DNA of 53,296 bases, from NCBI RefSeq assembly GCF_019112545.1, contig NW_025064896.1, forward strand, positions 203,466 through 256,761, written 5' to 3'. Made by a program: the position numbers and the translations under genes. The notes under the pieces were generated by a model. It saw only the letters and a list, made by a program, of their open reading frames with translations, made no database searches and was not told the DNA's origin. Below are positions 32,431 to 45,563 of this stretch, in pieces (position 1 is the stretch's first letter; every line of letters starts with the position of its first letter). The DNA is from Guyanagaster necrorhizus. Taxonomy: Eukaryota > Basidiomycota > Agaricomycetes > Agaricales > Physalacriaceae.

Positions 32431-34267
32431 CGACAGGATGCTCGCTCCTACAGCCGAACGAACGCTTTCGCCCAGTTGTGCCCCCATGATCAATTGCGAA
32501 CCTTCGGCCTTGGGAGGGATGAGAGCTTGGCGTCCGTCCACCCACCCACCAATGTATTAGTAGTAGTTGGGGTCATTCATACTTTCCCGCCAGTTATCGA
32601 TTTTCGTGGAGGAAGCGAGACAAATGATGGATTTGTGGTATAACACTGGTTGAGGAGTGGGTTCAACTAACCATGGACGTTGTTAATCAGAGCTAGCGAA
32701 AGTAAGAGCAAAGCGACGACGACGTACCATGAAGATATCCCGACTTGCAAACATTTTTCCATAACTGGGTGTGTATTTCCATTTAGTAGTGCGCTTGGAA
32801 AGAATGAGTATATTTCAGTGCGAAAGTGGCCAAGCGGTTGGTTCTTCGTATCCAGAGAGAAGTGGCATGGACTCGGTATGAACCCAGAGATGATCCGATC
32901 CATGCATCGACGAAGAATGCGGGGATGTGCGCTGCGAGAGAACAACGCACGATGAGCATAAAACGGAAGTGTGTCAGCAATGCCTGAATCCTCTCCGCTT
33001 GTTAGGAGCGTAACTGTAAAAAAAAAAAAAAAGCAGAGACATGCTGCTGAGCTCGATGTTACAATCGTGTGCGCATACACGCAGTGGCTGTACCCCATCC
33101 ATATGCAGCATGCAGCTCATGTCGACCTGCCTTTTTGCCTCAAGCTTCTTCCCTTCTCAGTGCGGTTGTAGTGACAGGGGGGAATATTTCTTCGGTTCTT
33201 GTTCGGCTCTGCGAATTAAGGAGACTGTGTTGCCATCGCCGCTCGATATGTCGTATCGCGGAACCCGGTGATGTTTCGGGCGCTATGAACAGTCAGTTCC
33301 GCCTAAACGTGGCCACCGGATTACCCCGACACACTTGCGAAAGCCGAGCTCCTACGCTTTAAGAAACTCGTCTCGCTTTTGCGGCCCATTGGCAGCGATA
33401 ATTGTAGTAACCGCTACCCCAGATGCGGCCCTTGAATCGGATGACGGATGACGTCGCAGGAAGGAAGGCGTACATCCTTACGATCGATGATTAGGGGTAT
33501 CGGGTATCTTATTATCATGATCGTGCCTCGACATTATTTAACCTACCTAACTCAATCAATATGTGAGTCTACATTTCCCATCTTTAACTTTCGCATCTTC
33601 TTCTTCTTCTTCTTATCAGTTCTCGAAAATAGGTCGGTCGGGAAGGCCGATTTTGCCAATCCCCTAACCAAGACCGCTAGCCGTCCAGAGGGATAGCAAG
33701 TAATTCTTTCTTTCTTCCGGGGACCCAAAAAAAAAACAACTCGATGCTTTATCCCATAACTCTCCGGCTGGGTGTCGAACCCAACCCAACCCTCTCGCAT
33801 ATGATGATGACCACTACCCCAGCAGAGAGCACCTACAATAGCGGCATGGAATGACATACTTGAGGCCTGCTGGCCAAAGCACATGAATAAAACTCGACTC
33901 TCTCTCTCTCTCTACCAAAGTGTGCTCCTGTGCTGAAATCATGATAATTGGCGATGTTGCTGTTTTGCTTCCGCGGAGCCAAACATTATCTATCTCCGTA
34001 TTCGCGAGTCCTAGGTTCAGTTAATAATCAAATTCTTACCCCCATTACTATTACATGTAGATCAGGTCCGCAATCCCTGAAAAAAAAAAAAATCATCATT
34101 GCTAAAACGCAGGTGTCTCTATAAATACACAATACAGAGGGCCAGGCATACGTCGAGTGGGTAGGTATACAGAGCTCCGGGGGAGGGGGGGAGGGGGGGA
34201 AGGGGTACTTAATATGCGTGAGGGGGTTACGAGATAACGAGATAATAAGAACGGAAAAAGGGTAGCA
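32431..34267. other. No gene seen
   Basis: Only motif-free frames. Contains homopolymers and simple repeats: A run at 33019, CTT repeat about 33599-33615, CT repeat about 33896-33914, G-rich stretch about 34180-34205. A polyadenylation region for the next gene may lie at the right end. Confidence 0.45.
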
Positions 34268-35497
34268 CTAAAATCCTGTTTCACCTTCAAACAGCATGTT
34301 CGTAAAACTCTCCTCGACAAACGGCTCCCGGTTGATTTTCTCCAAAAACTCATCCCACATCCTCGGGTCCAGCTCTGGCGTCGTCGGAGACAAAGGCCGA
34401 TGCGTAGGCATCTGCGCCCATGCCGCACGCCGAGCAGGGTCAATGGGGGTTCCTTTTCCGATTCGCGTGCACAGCGAGGGTGTCGGTGGGGGTGTGCTCT
34501 CCGCAAAACCGTACTGGGCCACGAGTTCCGGGAGCGTTATGGAGGCTAGGCGGGGCGGCGGGAGGGGGAGGAGCTGCTGGGGAGGGTCGAGAGCCGAGGT
34601 CGGCGGGGAAGGCAGCGCAAACGTGATGAGAGGTGGTTCGTCCTCAGAGTCCGACTCCGAGTCGAGTTCCCAGTCAAATATCTCCTCTGTTAGGTAGTCT
34701 TCTTCCTCCCGCGGTGTGTGGTGCCGTCGCGCATCTTGGCTGACAAGGTCTCGGATAATGCCCGGCGAGTATTGGTGTGTACTGGTTCCTTGTCAGCGAC
34801 AGACAGCGAGCATGGGCGGATAAGACACTCACATGTGGTCCACTCTTCGCCGGCACGCAAACCGCCAGATATCCAGCTCTGTCTTTTTGCGTGAGTGAGG
34901 GATAAGCCAGTCGTCATCGTCGTCGTCGTCGTCGTCATCGTCGTCCGACTCGGAGTCATATTCAGCGTCAGCTTCGACGTCCATTTCGTCGTCGTCTTTC
35001 TTTTCGAATGTGATCGCAGTGTGGTAGCTGCGTGCGAAGGGTTTCTCGATAATGAATTGGATGGGAGGCAGAGTGGAGGTGAGGGTGGAGGTGGTCGTGG
35101 TGGTCGTCGGTGCCGAGGCCGGGGCCGTGGGAGTGGGTTCGAGCATCATCTTGGACGTCGACGCCGCTGGCTGCTCTCTGTCAACGTCGACCACAATGGG
35201 CTGGGACTTCTCGCTAGCCGACGCCGGCGGTGACGTTGGAGGTGGAGCATCGCTCTCCCGACTCTTTCTCCGCTTCGGTGCCGGCTGCTGAAGGCACTGG
35301 TCGTCATCTGCAACATCATCAAGGACCTTCTTCCTTTTCCCCGCTGTCCCTCCCACGTCCACCTGTACCTGTAGCTGCTGCCTCTTGAGGAACCTCAACG
35401 CCCTAGGCGACTGCTTCACCGGCCCTTTGTTCACTGGCTGCAAAAGGCGAGCACTCCTCCGTGGCTCGCAGAGCGGCGCGAAAACCGACATCGACAT
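34268..35497 (-). CDS. Unknown acidic, low-complexity protein (probably nuclear)
   Basis: Two exons: 35497-34833 and 34781-34268, joined by a 51-bp intron (GTGAGT...AACCAG), giving 392 residues in frame. I do not recognise a domain. The N-terminus has a basic stretch (RRSARLLQPVNKG) and a likely nuclear localisation signal (PAPKRRKSR). A Thr/Ser/Pro-rich part follows, then a run of Asp encoded by GAC/GAT repeats (about 34915-34945) ahead of a basic RKKTELDIWRFACRRR piece. Exon 2 has an acidic WELDSESDSEDE patch and a proline-rich C-terminal half with ELDPRMWDEFLEKINREPF. Such architecture fits a fungal nuclear or chromatin-associated protein, but that is inference. Confidence 0.7.
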
Positions 35498-36780
35498 GCC
35501 TTCCTATCGAATTCGGTAACCTAGCACGGAGGCAAATAGACGGATTCGGTTTTTTCGCTGGATGAGGAAAAAGACAAACTGGAACGACTGAATCAAAAGA
35601 AGGGAAGCGATGGTTGGCTGCCGACACGTGCTGATGACTAAGTCGCGGCGTCATCTTATTCCCGGGTGGCTTGGATCCGGCCGTTGCCTAGATGACGCAC
35701 GCACGCAATAATTGCGCAGCACCCCACCCTTCACCGACTCGGACTGCTCAGCGGAGGTTAAAGGTTATACAGGGAGGAAACTGTATTCTAATTTCTATCT
35801 CATCACAGGAAATCCTTATCATCAATCCAACATCAGCAACAAAAAGAGAAAAGGGGACTAGCGCACATATGAGTCCTGATCGATTGATCCATGATAAATC
35901 TGTCCTCTGTATTCGGATGTAACCATCCGTGACGCCAACTCTCTTCCGAGTCAAATCCCGCGGCATCTCGACTATCCGCTGTTTGATCGACGTCGAGGGA
36001 AGTCAAAACCGGGTTTAAAGTTGATGTCCCCCTGCAACTCACATATCCCCCATCACTCTCCTGCAAGGTCGCGAGTGAGAGGATGAATTCGTGGGTCTCG
36101 CCTTCTACATCATGCATCAGTGCTCCTTACCTTCCACCTATCACAAAGTTGTACTCTCTTCACCCCCTCGGGTACAAGAAGATTGAGCACGAGTCATAAG
36201 CGAGGTGGAATGCAACCCAATCCCACAGATCAGCACCGTGTAGCTACTGGATTGTATCCCTTCCTAGTGATCATACACGACACAATCGCATTTGGGCTCT
36301 CCAACGTGCAGGGGGGGGGCCTCATTTTGGCTAACCACGGGTGCTCCATACTAAGCTCGAGACGATTAGACCTTCCTAATTCGATTCTTCTTCATGGCGC
36401 GGGGGTTAAAACTAAATATAGGAGAACCTATACAAGGTCCCAGTGCCCACCGGAAGTTTTCTTGTACGAGATGCATACATGAGGTGTCCTTCCCCTAAAA
36501 ACCTTCTTGAAGATAAGAAAGCGCGCGTACATTCTAGTTTACGTGTCACGGCCATCATGCCCTGATCTGCAGCAGCACCGCGTATACGACATATTCAACA
36601 TATCAGATAGCCGCCGAATTGGATTACCCGTTATTTATACACACCTCGCCAACATCTGATTCCCCCAAGCGGATAAACCGAAACTCCCCCCCTCAAGGAG
36701 GGGAGGAATAAATCAGCCGATAGGAATAGGAAGAGTCTGAAGCATCCTCAAAAATGGCAGTCATGAAGTGAAAACGAAAC
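35498..36780. other. No gene seen
   Basis: Promoter side of the acidic-protein gene followed by motif-free sequence with normal CpG content. The change to CpG-free sequence happens near 36780-36890. Confidence 0.45.
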
Positions 36781-37387
36781 ACCAGCTTGTTCATGCAACA
36801 TATCCCTAGAAACAAATGAACACAAGGAAAAGGAACAAACAAAAAGGCTTATCATGTCAGGGTATTAATCCTTGAGCTTACAAATATTATCCCGAGAACT
36901 GAGATCCAGAATTGCACAGACAAGCAAAGCACATTGGTTCACAAGAGATCCACAATTTTAAGATGGACTCATTGTCCTATGACTCTGATCCAAATATTAG
37001 CATCACCAGCAATGTGAGGTCCTAGTGCAGGAAGGTTCGACTCAGAGACATGATGATGCTAATCAATCAAAGAGCTAATTGCCTGGTGTGTCCTTCTCAG
37101 ATGTTGAAAGCCAGAATATACATCCTCTGGCATCATCATCTGAATCCACTCAAAAGTGCATCATCACTCCAGTGATTCCACTGTCCAGAAGTAACAGTTT
37201 GTGATGGTGAGGAAAAGGGCCACAATTGAGAAGAATTTTCCAGAGCTTGTGAAAGAGTATTAGAGACAAACACTGTGATGTTGGTGTTGATGATGAGTCA
37301 GTCATGTAGCCATGATTCAGCTACAAATGTTGTTATGCAAGAATAATTGTGATAATGTTATAATAGAAAATGACAAATTGTGATCAT

Positions 37388-37469
37388 GCTCTGGTAGGTG
37401 ATTGGTTAGTATGCATCTGTTGTGTGAGTTATGTCATACAGAATCTGGGTTTGACTCCCAGCCAAAGGA
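37388..37469 (+). ncRNA. CpG-decayed tRNA-like sequence, relative of 14532
   Basis: Aligned with the tRNA-Asp-like sequence at 14532: shared ATTGGT.AGT, a TCTGT/ACAGA anticodon stem around a long loop, and a CTGGGTTTGACTCCCAG T arm where the earlier copy has TTCGA. The C-to-T change at the CpG of the B box fits deamination. Confidence 0.45.
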
Positions 37470-39401
37470 TAGTATAATTGTCTACTTTTTTTTTCTTCTC
37501 ATGTTCCAAGCAGAACCAGTGCTCATGACTCAAGTACTCAGACTTGTAACAGACAGGCTCAAGAGAATATACTAGTCTTTATGTGGATTTTTTCCCCCTC
37601 ATACTAATATGCATGCAATTGTAAGGAGTGTGGTTTAGTGAGTTCTTTTGATGTACTCTTATATCACTGTCATTGCTAATATCACCATCTAAAGTGTGCT
37701 TGCAATTGCCTTGAGGGAAAAAAAATACAAGATATCTACATGGATATGAAGATGGCCTATAAATTCTATGACAGCTATTAAGATATGTATCTATACACTC
37801 AATTGCAAGAGAGTTTGTGGAGGAGACTTTGCAGAAAAGGACAGGCTATGATAGTGAGAGGAGAATTGAGTGGTGGATGTATTGTGGATGCATCAGTGGG
37901 TTGGGATTCTGGAACATATAGTGCATGTGACTGGTATTTTCACATTTGAGGTCTTTCTGATATTATGATAAAGACATTGCTTGGATTTTCATAGATCCAG
38001 GACTCATCAACATTATATGTGCAGCATGCAAGAAGAAAACTGAAGATCCTCTACTTGAATCTATACCAGCTGTGTATCCAGCAATGGATGTAGCTGAGGC
38101 ATTGAAAAATGCAGATCATCTGAGATGCTTCTTTGAGTACTCTCTCTCTTATTTTTTTCAATATATCCAGTATTTCATCTTTTAGTAAAAGCTTGACTTA
38201 AACAAAATAGTCATTTCAGCAAAATGAAGATTGCACTGTTTTCTGCCAGGCTATGACAGAATGCCCCACAATATTCTCAACAGCACTGTGAACCACTTTA
38301 TCACCATCTAGTCAGCATAATGAATTGGCTCACTATTTCCAGCCAGTCCTGCATCTCTTTCATACACTCCTGCTTTTTGTTTTATGACCAGTGCACAGAA
38401 AGATATGACTTAGTGGACCAATAAATGCCTTTCTTGCATATGCATGACCATATACAATTTCATCTCATGGCAGTAAGCCATCAGGGCTGTATGATTTAGT
38501 GAACATCAAACAGGGCTCTGAGAGCTATAGGAGATGATGTATCTTCTCTCCTATTTCTGCACCATGGCTTAGTGCTGCTGAACACAGAGAGTTGGTTTCT
38601 CAAGTCACTTATCTGGCCAGCAAGATGCATATATAGAGATTGAGGGCAGACAGACAAGAGCTTCATTATGAGTGCATTTCTTCTGCTCACTCATATTACT
38701 CCTCCATTATGAAATCATCATTTTTCAGCTCTACAATTTTAGATGTCCATATTGAGGCTATCACACTTGTTATTCTAGCAGTCCACTTTTCCTCTGAATG
38801 ACACTCATCCTAAAAAGTGCTCTACTGAGCTTATAATGAGAGAGAGTGGAAAAGCAGGGAGAATGGTGGCCAAATCTGACATCTAAATAAGAATAGTGAT
38901 TCTTATATATAGCTGAAGGATTACTCTTGGAGATACCATATTATCTTTCATGTAACTGCATACCTCTTTCTTTCTGACTGTTTACAAAGAAAGGCCAGAG
39001 AATTTGTCATGGTGCATTATTGATAATATGATGATGTCATGCAATGATGAAATGAGATGGTAGTAGTCTCCATCTGACATGTTTCTTCTTTTCTTCTCAA
39101 GCTAAAGGCAGAAAGACATGTCTCAGCTCAGAGTACTAAGACCTAGAATCTGATGAGTACTGTTAGTGAGTTGTTTGCTATAAGCTGTTTTTCTCTCTCC
39201 TCTTCTCATAGCTTCTCCACTGCACTGCTTAATGCATAACTGCCTCAGTTTTCTTTTCTGAATATATGAGTTTTTCACTAAATCTGTTCTTGAACTCATA
39301 TCTCAGAGTAAAGATCCTGATCCTGCACTAAGAGAGAATCATTTCATTAAAATTATAATATATACTATAGTTTAGCATGAGATATTATTGATGACTTCTT
39401 A

Positions 39402-39458
39402 CTCTTTGATGGTATATTAGTAATTTACTGAGCTATGGGTTTGACTCTCAGCTAAAGA
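39402..39458 (+). ncRNA. CpG-decayed short tRNA-like sequence
   Basis: About 57 nt, like the 24-28 kb family. Ends pair as CTCTTT/AAAGAG; B box GGTTTGACTCT is decayed. Confidence 0.4.
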
Positions 39459-42400
39459 GATATAGTCTCAGTCATTCACTGTTTTCTATTCATACAATTC
39501 ACTCCATTTCAATTGCATTGTGAAAGCTTGTGAGTTTTCTCATGTTACCCTGAAGGTTTATAGTTCTATAGCATAAAGTAAAGAAACAGTTTCAATTGTA
39601 AAGCTGAGGAATTTTTTTTTTGGTGTAAATCTGATGCACTTTGAGCCTCTGATCCTATGACTGTCTCTGATCAAGCTATTGTCTCAGTGCCTCAAATCAA
39701 GCCAAGACAGCTGTGTTATGCTTCTATCAAATGCTCACAAATGCTTGGCACTGCTTCTGCCAGAGTCTGATCCTGGATTCTGGATCTGTTGTCAGTATAA
39801 GAGTATGATGAGAATAATAAGATAAGCAATAAGAATTTCATGGAGAGGAATAAAGGGTCATAGCTGATAGAGATAGTCTGCTATGATGGATAAGAGTATT
39901 CACACCAGATAGTCAGAGAGTTTAGTAGGTGTATTAAACTTTAGCTTGAGATTAGAGTATATCAGGGTGTACTCACTGCCTTAAATACTGTTTAAAGAGC
40001 CCTATGCTCTACAGGCCACTATTGTCTGGTTTCCATGCTTCCTACTTATTGTTTGAGGTGACAATGACTGTGCTCTTGCTTTTGTTTATTATTGTCACTC
40101 TGCTATTCCATTGCTATGGTGAGTTTCCTGTATGCCACAGTTTCTATTGTGATAAGAGCATAGAACAACAACTATTATCATGTTGTTTTCAGCCAGCTAT
40201 TATGTGCTGATGAGTAAGGTGTAGTTATAGTGTTATCATGACATTGTCATTCTTGTGAAGTCAGGCTAGGGTCAGGATTGGTAAGCATCAGCTTACTAAG
40301 CATTGGCAGGTCATGATTTAAAGGCTAAAATTGTGACACTTAAAAACTGCATTTTAGCATGAGTTTCTTGTTGTGGTCTGGCAGAGCTGGTTATATAGAG
40401 TCATGCATCCACTGGAGCTTCAGTTGACTCCAGTTTAGTCTATACTAGTGAAGAGATTGGTTGCATATGCAAGATAAAAACTGATATAGCAGAGAACTAT
40501 TCACCGATCACACCCACACTAACACACACACAATACTCTTAGTTCATTAGAGGATTATAATATAATAAGAGTAGTAAATGGCAAATACAATTGTATCTTC
40601 AATAATCCACTGTGCACAGTCAGTAATATCACATGTATATCACCAGAATCTCTCTAAGTCTCAAAGCTTTTGTTTAAAATAAGAGGGGTGATGAGTGTCA
40701 CTAGACCTCAAGGCAAGGATACTGTAGCCTAATACAATACTTTGAACACTCTCACAAAACTCTCAAAAAGTCTCAAGCACTGCTCAGACCAACTCAAATC
40801 CCTAAAACACATAATACATAACTTAAAGCTTTGCACTCTAAGCAGAAACACTTTATAATTCTGTCCACAAGTACCAAAGTGTTCAAACCTCAGAGCACAA
40901 GTTTTCTAACTGATTGTAGACCCATAGAGTTTGAACCTATATGATCTAGAGACACAAAACATGATAAAACTCCATCCACAGACCTAAAGGGTTTTAATCT
41001 CTGCCAACCTGTGGAAATAACCAAAAAGCAAGCACTAATCAAGCCAAAGAATCTGAATCTCTGCCATCTATAGTGTCTCACATCATAAATACCTCAAAAA
41101 CTCAAAAGAGTGCTCTTCAAACACTGCTCTCTTATTCTCAAGCTAGAGCACAATTCAAAACCTTCTATTAAATTGGATTAGAGTCCTATAAGAGCTTTTG
41201 ATGTTTTGCACAGTTCTCAAATCTCTCTTAATGATCTCAATAAAGAGTCTATTCTCTCATTCAAAGTTACAAACTCAAACTCAGAGCTGGAGTACAAGGC
41301 CTTTGCATTCAATACACTGCAACTGTAGGGAATCAGAAACTTGTCTACTACTTTTACAATATGGTATTTAAATAGGCTATTACTGTACTTACTAAAAGAA
41401 ACCTAATATAATAGTTTCAATGCATGGGACTCCATTCTGAAGTCTCTCATGAGTTATTCCTGCACATGTTGCTGTCTAATGCACAGGTTTTGTTCCAGAT
41501 CAGGATTGCACCCTCTGTTTCTATGCAATCTGACATTGTTTAGCTCTGTTAGTGGGCCTAGCCACAGGTCTCTTTGCTTTTTTATCTTCTTGGGATTATT
41601 CTGCCATCCTCAGAACCTGTTCCAGGCTCCTGGAGTTATCTCTCATGTCTAGAGTCAGTCACAATTGTTATGTTCTCTATCTGAGTGCTCAGATATTCTG
41701 TCTTACTTACAATGTGTATTATTTCTAGCCTAGAGCACATCAATTAATCCACCCTATGATTATGCATCATACATCAGTACTGTGTGAAGTTCTGTGCAAG
41801 ATCATGTCTAAAGTCTCTCACAAGATTATATGCATATCCCTCCTATGCAAGATCATATTTGAAGTCCTATATAAAGTCATATCTGTATTTCTGCATGATT
41901 TCTATTCTTAGTGTGCAAGCTCTGTACTATTGTCAGTACATTCAGTGTCAAGTACTGAGACTTTCTGTGCAATGTGACTCTTTGGTATCATCCTGAAGCT
42001 ATGTCATGTACTCCACAAATCATCACTCAAGCCCATCATAGCTAGCCTTTCTTTTATTGCACTCTAGCTCTATTTTGCTTCACATGCTTAGTAGTACTTT
42101 TGTATTTAGCATGTAGTACTGTATTTCACAAAATTACACACATGAACATGTTCAGAGTATATCACCAGTGTCAATGACTTTGTAGTATTCATTCAATTAA
42201 TATGCACTCCTCATAACTGAAAATCCCAATGATCCAGCATCTGAATTTGAAACTGAACACCTGCAGTGAGAGAGTAAAATTCAAAATAGGCCTTTGTTGG
42301 TGATAACAATACTAATTATGAACTAAAATTACCATCATTGAAATGTATTGGTTATTGCTGTTAAATAAGATATATGTATCTGACTCTTTCTCATATTGTT

Positions 42401-43261
42401 TATTGTTATATGCATGCCAGTGGCCTCTGCCTCACACCAGCAACAACCTACAAGCCAGCACCAGTCTCTATAAAACTCTGCTTCTCTCTACTCTCTACTA
42501 TTCTATTTGAATTACTATCTACTATTTTATATTCATATTTTATATTACTGTCTCCAACTTGGTAGTATTACTTAACATCAGAACCTATCAGATACTGACT
42601 CAGAATTAGTTATCAGTATATAAGTTCTATGTAATCATCATAGATACTCAGTTGGAATATCAACTTGGATAGCCATCTACTCTTTACACTCACTCCAGTT
42701 CTCTCTCTTATCCAACAGATTCCACTCTGAAGAACATCTCCCTTTTCATCTCTCTGATAGACTCTGTTCTGTTATTCTAATCATTGGGCTTCAACTCAAG
42801 GGTAACATTGCCAATAGCTTTGTTAATACTCATGCACTCTATCAGTCTCTGTGTGTACATTCAATCTCACCCTTTAGCACAGTTTCAATATTTACCCATA
42901 CTGTACACTATTTCTTATGGACCTTTTTGTTTATCTAATCTTCTACTTCATTCTAATAGTATATATATCAAGTAGTTATATCCACACCCTCAGTTGTTTC
43001 ACTTATACTGTGCTGGCTGAGGTATATTATTTACTTAACTCATATACTTATAGACTTTACTTACTTATTCCAATAGTTCTTACAACATTATTCTTATTAC
43101 TTTAATTACACATACACAAAAGTTGAAGCTCATCTTCCAACCAGAGATATAAATGCTATAGTATAACAGGTTTTTTTATTCTAATCATTGCACTTTGTGC
43201 ATCATGTGAGAAGTGAATGCTTCCATATTTGATGCAGAAGAAAAGAGACAGATGAGAGGAG

Positions 43262-43706
43262 TGTTAAGCCCAAGCATCATGTGGTGAGACACACATGATA
43301 AACAGGTGTCCCTTCACACTTCAAGGGATCATCTGAGTTCACTTATTGTGCACCTTTTCTGATGTGACTCAAGATTAGAGAATTGACTTGAGGTAGAATA
43401 GTGAAGATAAACTTTAGCTCAAAGCTGGAGTATGCCAGCGAGAGCTATGGGTCTTAAATACTGTACAAGTCATGCTAATAATACTCCTACTAATTGTATC
43501 ATTCTGTGTCCATGGTGCCTGTTGTCCTTGAGCATCATTACTGCATATAAAAGGTTGATTGTGTGTGGTCAAGCAGTCAGTCATTAAGTGTAGGAATAAT
43601 CAGTGGATGGTCTAGTTGTGATGACTAAGCCTTTCCACAGTTTCAAAAGAGGACATTCTGACTAAGCATAGGGGTTAAAGAAAATAAAATAGATAAAATC
43701 ATAACA
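43262..43706 (-). mobile_element. 3' LTR of an old Ty3/gypsy copy
   Basis: TGTTA...TAACA ends, 445 bp, aligned along its length with the young LTR at 45564-45982, including TAAACTTTAGCTC..AGCTGG and CTTAAATACTGTAC. Almost every CpG of the young LTR is TpG or CpA here (for example CAAGCGTCACGTG to CAAGCATCATGTG). A C-run (polypurine tract on the minus strand) follows at 43710-43717. Confidence 0.85.
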
Positions 43707-44258
43707 TTACCCCCCCCTTAAGACCATCATCCTGATAGTTTAATTAAGGGAGAGTTCATAATCATAGATTGCTTCATCGGCTGTCATTTGTTTTTTGTTG
43801 ATCCACTAGTTGGATTCTGGTCCATAATCCTTTCAGCTAACAAGGTAGTCAACCATTATTGTCATCCCCCTCCTTTTGCCCTGATTTTCCATAATTTATA
43901 GTTTAGGACTTGATCAATTTCATAATATTCCTCATCATTGATCAGATCTGGTGGGGGCAGTGGTGGACATTCTTGATTTGGAAACACAGGTGCAATGTAT
44001 AGGAAAAGTAAGATTTCATTGAATACATCATGTATTTTCCAGGAAGGCAGCAGCCATAATTTATAGGTGCTTTGTCCAACTTTAGCGAGGATTGGGAATG
44101 GTCCCATTTGCTTGTCGGCAAGTTTTCATTTTGGATGGGGTAGGTGTAGGTTTGTGGTGTCTAACCAGATCCTGTCATTTGAGGAGTATGCATGGGCATC
44201 TTGTCGATGTTTGTTATATTGTGCCTTTATTAATGAAGCAGCCTTTTCTAAAGCTGTT
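43707..44258 (-). pseudogene. Old Ty3/gypsy pol relic, C-terminal part
   Basis: The minus frame 44107-43862 reads SWKIHDVFNEILLFLYIAP and DLINDEEYYEIDQVLNYKL, matching TWKIHDVFNETLLNPYIAP and DLIDDEEHFEIDQVLDHKL in the young pol. The chromodomain end is present but has stops. Amino-acid changes are mostly those expected from CpG loss (Arg to Trp/Gln, Asp to Asn). Confidence 0.85.
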
Positions 44259-44681
44259 TGTTAAGCCCAAGTGTCATGTGAATGAATACACATGATAAAC
44301 AGGTGTTCCTTTGCACTTCAAGGAATCATCTGAGTCCACTGTTTGTATATCTGATCAGTGTGATACAAGATCAGATGTTGACTCAAGGTAGAATGGTGTG
44401 TATAAACTTTAGCTTGAAGCTGGGGTATACCAGTGAGAGCTTGTGGTCTTAAATACTGTTTCATATATACTAATAATACTCCTATTTATTGTGTCCTTCT
44501 GTATCTATGGTGCCTGTTGTCCTTGAGCATTATAGTTGTATATAATAGGTTGATTGTGTGGTCAGGCCATCCATCATCAGGCTGAGTTAGTTGTGATGAC
44601 TAAGCCCTTCTCACTGTTTGAAAAGGGAAAATGTTGTGACTAAGCATAGGGGTTAGAAAAAGAAATAAATGAATCATAACA
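44259..44681 (-). mobile_element. Solo LTR inserted in the old pol, with 5-bp target duplication
   Basis: TGTTA...TAACA, 423 bp, same LTR family. CTGTT stands on both sides (44254-44258 and 44682-44686), and removing the LTR plus one CTGTT restores the pol sequence as seen in the young copy at about 46525-46540. CpGs are largely lost here too. Confidence 0.92.
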
Positions 44682-45563
44682 CTGTTTTTGTTTCAGCATG
44701 GATCTTTGCCATGGTGGCAGCAAAATCAGAGGAGGTGGAGGTTGAAGCATGGTGATGGGTCATCTGAAAAACTGGAGGGTGTTGGCCATAGTTTACAAAG
44801 AAGGGTGTTTTTCCAGTAGCTGAGTGTACTCAATTATTGTGTTGAAACACTGTGAGCACCAGCCATTCCACCCAGTTGTCTTATCAGTAGTTAATGAAAA
44901 GATGAAGGTACTTTTCAATTTCTTGGTTTGTACGCTTAGTTTGCCCATTGGTTTGGGGATGATATGCAGTCGAGGCGTTTTGTTTGATGTTCAACAGTCG
45001 GTATAGATCAGTAATGAATTTTGAAACAAACTGTGGTCCCTGGTCTGAAATGATGACCTGCAGCATGCCATATTTGGCGTATACTTCATCGCATAAGATC
45101 TTTGCTCAGCCTTCAGAGTTTAATTCCATGGAACAGGCAATCAGGATGATTGCCTTGGAGAACCAGTCTACAATGACTAATATTGCATCATATCCATTGC
45201 AGTCATGTAATCCTGTGATCATGTCCACAGAGATGTGAGTCCACAGAGACGTCAGTACTTCATTTGGGTAGAGTGGTGCCACATAAGGTTTTGTTGATGC
45301 TTTTCCTTGTTGGCAGACTTCACATGCTCAGATATAGTCAGTGATATTCTTTCCCATTTTAGGCCACCAGTATTTGCGTAGAACCAATTATTTGGTCTTG
45401 GCGATCCCAGAGTGACTGGCAGTTGCATAGTCGTGACATATGGTGATAATATCCCCACATAGTTTTTTGTCTTGTGAGATATAAATTTGGCCATCATAAA
45501 AGATGAGCTCACCCTCCTTAGTTAATCTCCTTTTATGGTTGAGGGAGGATGCAATACACTGAT
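44682..45563 (-). pseudogene. Old Ty3/gypsy pol relic, integrase part
   Basis: The minus frame 45066-44884 has VIISDQGPQFVSKFITDLYR and HPQTNGQTKRTNQEIEKYL, matching SDRGPQF and HPQTDGQTERVNQEIEKYL in the young integrase; 45582-45388 and 45512-45252 cover the zinc-binding region with stops. The relic stops at the young insertion (left boundary 45563, last bases CTGAT). Confidence 0.85.

Larger units (their letters stand above)
36781..43261. repeat. CpG-depleted, ancient repeat-derived block
   Basis: By eye only about three CpGs remain between 36895 and 43430 (near 36892 at the edge, 37038 and 40504), while TpG and CpA are everywhere. No long frame exists. Pieces that can be placed: tRNA-like sequences at 37388 and 39402; an LTR-core-like stretch at about 39930-39995; a C/A-rich, G-poor block at about 40500-41350; and at about 42465-42620 a TATA-like stretch followed by ACATCAGAACCTATCAG, which resembles the leader and tRNA-Met primer site of a copia element after decay (weak). 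The rest I cannot assign. Confidence 0.6.

Noticed and set aside
33196..33700. Plus-strand frames near 33.07-33.70 kb as a gene
   Set aside because: Runs of A and CTT repeats generate the open frames; no motif and no consistent splice signals.
34910..34950. GTC/ATC trinucleotide run as an expanded repeat of interest
   Set aside because: It encodes the Asp run of the acidic protein; such runs are common in fungal nuclear proteins.
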